Assembly (NCBI GenBank): GCA_020631045.1
Contig: JAHDHZ010000001.1
Coordinates: 25,933 to 73,751 of the forward strand
Source: Flavobacteriales bacterium
GTDB taxonomy: Bacteria > Bacteroidota > Bacteroidia > Flavobacteriales_G > JALEGO01
Length of the DNA stretch: 47,819 bases
Direction: 5' to 3'
The notes under the pieces are model-generated. The model worked only from the letters and a program-made list of their open reading frames with translations. It was not told the origin of the DNA and did not search any database. The translations under genes and the position numbers were made by a program. Position 1 is the first letter of the stretch; each line of letters begins with the position of its first letter. Positions 43,910-47,819 of the stretch are shown here, one piece after another.

Positions 43910-45127
43910 CTAACTGAAAAATAAATAGGCCATACAAATGGCAACAAGCACTCCAACCATATCTGCAAACACCCCACAAAATGCAGCATGACGAGTGTAT
44001 TTAATTTTTACAGATCCAAAATAAACCGCCAAAACATAGAAAGTAGTCTCTGTTGAACCCTGCATGATTGAAGTAATGCGCCCTACAAGTGAATCAGGTC
44101 CGAAGTTTTGCATAGACTCCACCATCATTGCACGAGCGCCGCTGCCGCTTAAAGGCTTCATAAATGCTGTAGGCAGAGCATCTATAAAAGCATAATCTCC
44201 AAACAAAAATTTCAAAGCATCCATCAAATGGTCTAAGGCTCCTGAGGCTCTAAAAAAACCAATTGCAAAAAGCATCGCTACTAAATAAGGAATGATTTGA
44301 ATACTGGTTTGAAAGCCTTCTTTCGCTCCGTCTATGAAATTAGCGTACACATCTTGTTTTTTAAGCAATCCAAAGAGAATAAAAGCAACAATCAGCAGAG
44401 CAATCATAAAATTTCCACCCAAAGAAGCATAAGCATTCATCACTTCTGAAGAAAGGCCCAAAAAGAAATAGACCATCAAACTCATCATCAAACTCATCAA
44501 TAAAAGTACTGTTAAGACAGTACTAGAAAACAAATTGATTTTTTGAAATAAAGATGTGATCAAAAGCCCAGCTAGGCTAGAACAAAAAGTTGTAATCAAT
44601 ATGGGTACGAACACATCTGTAGGCATGGCAGCTCCCATTGAAGCTCTGAGAGCTAGAATACTCACAGGAATTAATGTCAAACCAGAAGAGTTCAGCACCA
44701 AAAACAAAATCTGTGCATCACTAGCCGTGTCTTTTTTGGGATTGATCTCTTGCAAAGACTGCATTGCTTTTAATCCCAAAGGGGTTGCGGCATTGTCTAG
44801 ACCCAACATATTGGCTGAAAAGTTCATAATCATCGCCCCAATCGAGTGATGTCCCTTAGGTATAGAAGGAAAAAGTTTACCAAAAAACGGTGCTGTGAGT
44901 TTTGATAAAAATGCAATTAAACCTGCACGCTCTCCTACTTTCATGATGCCTAACCAAAAACTCATTACGCCAACTAAACCAAGAGCAATGTCTACTGAGG
45001 TTTGGCTCATTGAAAATGTACTGTCTACAAGGGCTGAAAAAATTGAAAAATCTCCTCTAAACCCTTGAATCAAAGCCCATAGAAAAGCAATTAAAATAAA
45101 AGCTACGAAAATATAATTGAGTACCAT
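43910..45127 (-). CDS. Fused SpmA-SpmB (nucleoside recognition/Gate domain) membrane protein
   Basis: A 405-residue polytopic protein. Residues about 1-200 match SpmA (FWLGIMKVGERAGL, MLGLDNAATPLGLKAM, LNSSGLTLIP) and about 205-405 match SpmB (LKPLSGSGARAMM, QGSTETTFYVLAVYFGSV). In Bacillus the two are separate spore maturation proteins; here they are fused in an organism with no sign of sporulation, which is common in Bacteroidota. Gate-domain proteins probably move small molecules across the inner membrane. It is 12 bp downstream of fmt and probably co-transcribed with it. Confidence 0.9.
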   Translation of the reverse strand: MVLNYIFVAFILIAFLWALIQGFRGDFSIFSALVDSTFSMSQTSVDIALGLVGVMSFWLGIMKVGERAGLIAFLSKLTAPFFGKLFPSIPKGHHSIGAMIMNFSANMLGLDNAATPLGLKAMQSLQEINPKKDTASDAQILFLVLNSSGLTLIPVSILALRASMGAAMPTDVFVPILITTFCSSLAGLLITSLFQKINLFSSTVLTVLLLMSLMMSLMVYFFLGLSSEVMNAYASLGGNFMIALLIVAFILFGLLKKQDVYANFIDGAKEGFQTSIQIIPYLVAMLFAIGFFRASGALDHLMDALKFLFGDYAFIDALPTAFMKPLSGSGARAMMVESMQNFGPDSLVGRITSIMQGSTETTFYVLAVYFGSVKIKYTRHAAFCGVFADMVGVLVAICMAYLFFS

Positions 45128-45139
45128 TTACTTGCTTGA

Positions 45140-46075
45140 CTAGTTAAAGATACAATTTTCGTCAAAACGATATCCTCTTAAAAAATCTTGTATCTGCATA
45201 CGTTTTTTACCTTGCATTTGAAGCTCATGAATCACTAAAACTCCTTGCTTGACATATATGTGTAAATAACTTTTATGGTCTGTCTGAATACTTGCTATGG
45301 GCCTGGTGTGGGGCTTAGAAATTCGTTCAACTTTAAAGAACTTAAAAAGTTTATCGTTAAAAGAGCAGTGGGCTGCCGGATATGGACTCAACCCCCTAAT
45401 AAAATTATATAACTCTTCAAGTGGTTTTGAAAAATCAATCTTGCATGTTTCTCTAAATAACTTAGGCGCTTGGTTTAAATTTTGTGCCTGTTTTTGAGCT
45501 TTAAGTACAATACTTGATGGATCAATTTGATCGAGTGTTTTTAAAATTAAGGCTCCGCCTAAATGCATAAGTTTATCGTGTAATTGCCCAGCTGTCATGT
45601 CAGATTCAATTGTTGTTATGCTCTGATCAATGATAGAACCCGTATCAATTTTTTCATCAATCATAAAGGTGGTCACGCCTGTTTGTTGTTCACCATTGAT
45701 GATTGCCCAATTGATGGGTGCAGCACCCCTGTACTGGGGCAGTAAAGAAGCATGTAGATTAAAAGTGCCTTTAGGAGGCATGTTAAACACAACCTTAGGT
45801 AACATTCTAAAGGCCACCACCACAAATACATCAGCATTCAATGCTTTGAGCTGTTCAGTAAAAGCTTCTTTTTTTAGATTTAAAGGTTGTAAAACAGGTA
45901 AATCAAGTTCAAGAGCTGTTTGTTTCACAGCACTTTGTGTAATTTTTCTGCCCCTACCCGAGGGCTTATCTGCAGCAGTAACTACTCCTAGAATTTTATG
46001 CTTAGATTGAATAATTTCTTTGAGTGCGTGGGCTGCAAAATCAGGAGTTCCGAAGAAAACAACATTTAGTGGCAT
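45140..46075 (-). CDS. fmt: Methionyl-tRNA formyltransferase
   Basis: A 311-residue enzyme of normal Fmt length. VVFFGTPDFAAHAL opens the protein, VVTAADKPSGRGRK is the Fmt-specific loop, FNLHASLLPQYRGAAPINWAI holds the catalytic Asn and His, and IDTGSII holds the catalytic Asp. The C-terminal domain follows. It formylates initiator Met-tRNA using 10-formyltetrahydrofolate. An exact TAGTTTTG promoter element ends 4 nt before its ATG. The second formyltransferase at 20588-21472 lacks the RGRK-type loop. Confidence 0.96.
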   Translation of the reverse strand: MPLNVVFFGTPDFAAHALKEIIQSKHKILGVVTAADKPSGRGRKITQSAVKQTALELDLPVLQPLNLKKEAFTEQLKALNADVFVVVAFRMLPKVVFNMPPKGTFNLHASLLPQYRGAAPINWAIINGEQQTGVTTFMIDEKIDTGSIIDQSITTIESDMTAGQLHDKLMHLGGALILKTLDQIDPSSIVLKAQKQAQNLNQAPKLFRETCKIDFSKPLEELYNFIRGLSPYPAAHCSFNDKLFKFFKVERISKPHTRPIASIQTDHKSYLHIYVKQGVLVIHELQMQGKKRMQIQDFLRGYRFDENCIFN

Positions 46076-46079
46076 GGCA

Positions 46080-46114
46080 CAAAACTAATATTTCTACCTT
46101 TGAATCATGCAAAA
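46080..46114 (-). promoter_or_regulatory. fmt promoter: TAGTTTTG (-7) with TTTTG (-33)
   Basis: On the minus strand TAGTTTTG occupies 46080-46087, only 4 nt from the fmt ATG (46075). A TTTTG at 46110-46114 lies 22 nt upstream, within the usual 17-23 nt spacing, and inside the start of the divergent RlmL-like gene. This is the most complete promoter match in the window. Confidence 0.6.
46095..46102 (+). promoter_or_regulatory. -7 promoter element TACCTTTG for the RlmL-like gene
   Basis: An exact TAnnTTTG match ending 4 nt before the ATG at 46107. It lies 7 nt from the oppositely oriented fmt element, within a divergent gap of only 31 bp. Confidence 0.55.
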
Positions 46115-47258
46115 CTACATTGCAAAAACACTCAAAGGCTTTGAAGAGCTTTTATCAGAAGAACTTAAATCTCTTGGAGCCCAACAAGTATTGCCCTTAA
46201 AAAGAGCCGTTCGATTTCAAGCAGATTTAAAAACCATGTACCGCATTCACATTGAATCAAGATTGAGTATTCGCCTGCTCAAACCCTTGTTTTTGTGCAC
46301 AGCAAAAAATGAGACTCAATTGTATGCTGAAATTCAAAAATTCGATTGGAGTTCGATTTTAGACAATGACCAAACATTTGCTATTTCAACTACCGTACAC
46401 TCTCAGTACTTTAATCACAGCAAATATGTGGCCTTAAAAACCAAAGATGCCATTGTTGATCAATTTAGAGACAAGACCGGTGAGCGTCCTAGTATTGATC
46501 GCATCACTCCTGATGTAGGCTTGCATGTACATGTTAGTAACCACAAAGTAGATGTACTGATTGATGCCACTGGGCAAGCGCTTCACAAAAGAGGATACCG
46601 ATCTGAACAGCACAAAGCCCCTTTAAATGAAATTCTAGCAGCAGGAATGGTTTTGTTAAGCAAATGGGATACCACAACACCTTTGATTGACCCTATGTGT
46701 GGCAGTGCAACCTTGTTGATTGAAGCGGCGATGATTGCAAAGAACATTGCTCCAAACCTCAAACGTTCTTTTTTCGCCTTCATGCTTTGGCCTTCATTTG
46801 ACAAAGCATTGCTTGACACTGTAAAGTTAGAGGCTGAGCAAAAAATCAACGACTTAAAACTCAACATTACAGGCCATGACCACGCCTACTCAGCCTTGAG
46901 AGCAGCCGAAGAAAACATCGATAAAGCAGGCCTTAAAGAGCACATCGTCATTGAAAAAAAACAAGTTGCTCAGTTAAGCAAAACTGCTGATAGTGGCACT
47001 TTGATCATCAATCCACCCTACGGAGAGCGCCTGTACAGAGGCAACATCAATGAAATGTATCAATCGATTGGCAGCGTGTTGAAACACCAGTTTAGCGGCT
47101 GGCAAGCCTGGATTATTTCTTCAAACAAAGAAGCCCTGAACCACATCGGGCTCAAGGCTTCAAAAAAAATTGCGCTAAACAACGGGGGCATTGAATGTAA
47201 ATATCAACAATACCAAATGTATAGCGGGAGCAAAAAGCTTAGTAAAAATAAAAGCTAG
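46107..47258 (+). CDS. THUMP-domain class I SAM-dependent RNA methyltransferase (RlmL-like)
   Basis: A 383-residue protein equal to the N-terminal half of E. coli RlmL. The ferredoxin-like/THUMP region covers about 1-160 (FEELLSEELKSLGA, RITPDVGLHVHVSNHKVDVLID). The methyltransferase domain has DPMCGSATLLIEAAMIA (about 195-211), the acidic GHDHAYSALRAAEEN, and the catalytic NPPYGERL (301-308). NPPY is typical of N2-guanine methylation; 23S rRNA G2445 is the expected target, though YpsC-type relatives are close. It lacks the second RlmK-like domain. Its last 20 bp overlap the convergent gene. Confidence 0.92.
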   Translation: MQNYIAKTLKGFEELLSEELKSLGAQQVLPLKRAVRFQADLKTMYRIHIESRLSIRLLKPLFLCTAKNETQLYAEIQKFDWSSILDNDQTFAISTTVHSQYFNHSKYVALKTKDAIVDQFRDKTGERPSIDRITPDVGLHVHVSNHKVDVLIDATGQALHKRGYRSEQHKAPLNEILAAGMVLLSKWDTTTPLIDPMCGSATLLIEAAMIAKNIAPNLKRSFFAFMLWPSFDKALLDTVKLEAEQKINDLKLNITGHDHAYSALRAAEENIDKAGLKEHIVIEKKQVAQLSKTADSGTLIINPPYGERLYRGNINEMYQSIGSVLKHQFSGWQAWIISSNKEALNHIGLKASKKIALNNGGIECKYQQYQMYSGSKKLSKNKS

Positions 47259-47819
47259 AAGGGTTCACCCCTGCTTCTACCGAACTCTTTAAATTACCCT
47301 GCTGATCATAAATGTTGATCAATCCTTTTGAAACAAAATCTTTGGCATCAGACACATAAAGGCTTTGATTTTCAGAATTATAAGCAATGCCATAGAAAGA
47401 TTGAGCCGCGCTCATAGGCAAAAACTCTGCATAAGACATTGAATTTAAATCAAGCTTTTGAACGCCATTTTGAATAAAATACAATACGTTTTCATTCGAG
47501 TTAATAGCCATTTTCGCTGGATAAATAGGATCTAAATCAATGTGATTCAACACAGTGTTTTGAGCAACATCAATCTTGTAAATAGCCCCCATTTGAACAG
47601 GATTTGTCCAAGAACTGCCTGCACACAACACCCATAGATTATTTTGAGCATCTAACCCTAATGCAGAAGGAGAAGCTCCTACAGAGATAGAATCACTCAC
47701 AACATCAGTTTGCGCATCAACAACATACACTAAGTTTTTATTTGGTGCAGTAATGTATGCCTTTTGATTGACAAGCAACATTTCTTCACTGTTTGAACCT
47801 AAATGAATGTGCCCTTGAT
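47239..47819 (-). CDS. Beta-propeller (YncE/DUF5074-like) surface protein, 5' end outside window
   Basis: The frame is open to the window edge (QGHIHLGSNSEEM precedes the internal ATG at 47781), so this is the C-terminal 192 residues of a longer protein. It has propeller-blade repeats such as KNLVYVVDAQTDVV, SPSALGLDAQNNLWVL, GAIYKIDVAQNTV and KMAINSNENVLYFI, each about 40 residues, as in YncE or DUF5074 proteins. It ends in NPSSFYFY with no T9SS sorting domain visible. Bacteroidota homologues are usually secreted or lipoproteins, but the signal is outside the window. Its 3' end overlaps the RlmL-like gene by 20 bp. Function unknown. Confidence 0.78.
   Translation of the reverse strand, partial: QGHIHLGSNSEEMLLVNQKAYITAPNKNLVYVVDAQTDVVSDSISVGASPSALGLDAQNNLWVLCAGSSWTNPVQMGAIYKIDVAQNTVLNHIDLDPIYPAKMAINSNENVLYFIQNGVQKLDLNSMSYAEFLPMSAAQSFYGIAYNSENQSLYVSDAKDFVSKGLINIYDQQGNLKSSVEAGVNPSSFYFY

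Noticed and set aside
45630-46010. 126-codon open frame on the plus strand
   Set aside because: Antisense to fmt, which has all catalytic residues; this frame has no recognisable domain.
1-47819. CRISPR arrays, insertion sequences, phage genes or integrase sites
   Set aside because: No regularly spaced repeats, transposase or integrase motifs, or terminal inverted repeats were seen; the tRNA-Arg gene has no visible duplicated 3' end nearby.

Overview
The window looks like chromosomal DNA of a low-GC member of the Bacteroidota, most likely Flavobacteriales-like. Four things point there: two secreted proteins with C-terminal type IX secretion (T9SS) sorting domains; the gene order DUF1573 - yajC - coaE; exact matches to the Bacteroidota -7 promoter element TAnnTTTG upstream of about ten genes, with little sign of Shine-Dalgarno sequences; and YfhO and DUF4199 family proteins typical of the phylum. 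The genome is compact: no gap between genes exceeds about 100 bp, many genes in operons overlap by 4-19 bp, and four convergent gene pairs overlap at their 3' ends.

Layout. Positions 1-6949 hold a surface polysaccharide block: a window-truncated acyltransferase, a Wzy/O-antigen-ligase-like polymerase, a second acyltransferase, two GT-B glycosyltransferases and an AsnB-type amidotransferase. Positions 6935-12356 are a minus-strand operon, read gmhA - serC - serA - DUF1015 - yggS - M23/LysM peptidase, joining a sugar-phosphate isomerase, serine biosynthesis, PLP homeostasis and a cell-wall hydrolase. A large YfhO-type membrane protein follows (12396-14819). Polysaccharide genes resume at 14893-25875: two capsule-type transferases, pseB, and a convergent pseC - pseF - formyltransferase - pseH - pseI operon, then a Wzx flippase and a GT2 enzyme. 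Together these should make, activate, transfer and export a pseudaminic-acid-like nonulosonic acid. No pseG is visible; an N-formyltransferase gene sits between pseF and pseH, which suggests an N-formylated sugar.

Positions 25868-27312 carry a GT2/DUF4199 pair. From 27382 a plus-strand run reads tpiA - prmA - a 1496-residue secreted protein I cannot assign - a TPR/PD40/coiled-coil/SPOR envelope protein - an M48 lipoprotein, followed by tRNA-Arg(ACG) and a bidirectional terminator. Positions 38787-43834, minus strand, hold coaE, yajC, a DUF1573 lipoprotein and two paralogous T9SS cargo proteins. The end holds an SpmA-SpmB fusion, fmt, a divergent RlmL-like methyltransferase, and a window-truncated beta-propeller protein.

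The items most worth a second look are the uncharacterised envelope gene pair at 28920-37848 (one with a winged-helix-like insert, one resembling PorE but with SPOR domains in place of OmpA), the formyltransferase in the expected pseG position, and the back-to-back TAnnTTTG promoters that lie only 4-8 nt from start codons and predict leaderless or near-leaderless transcripts.
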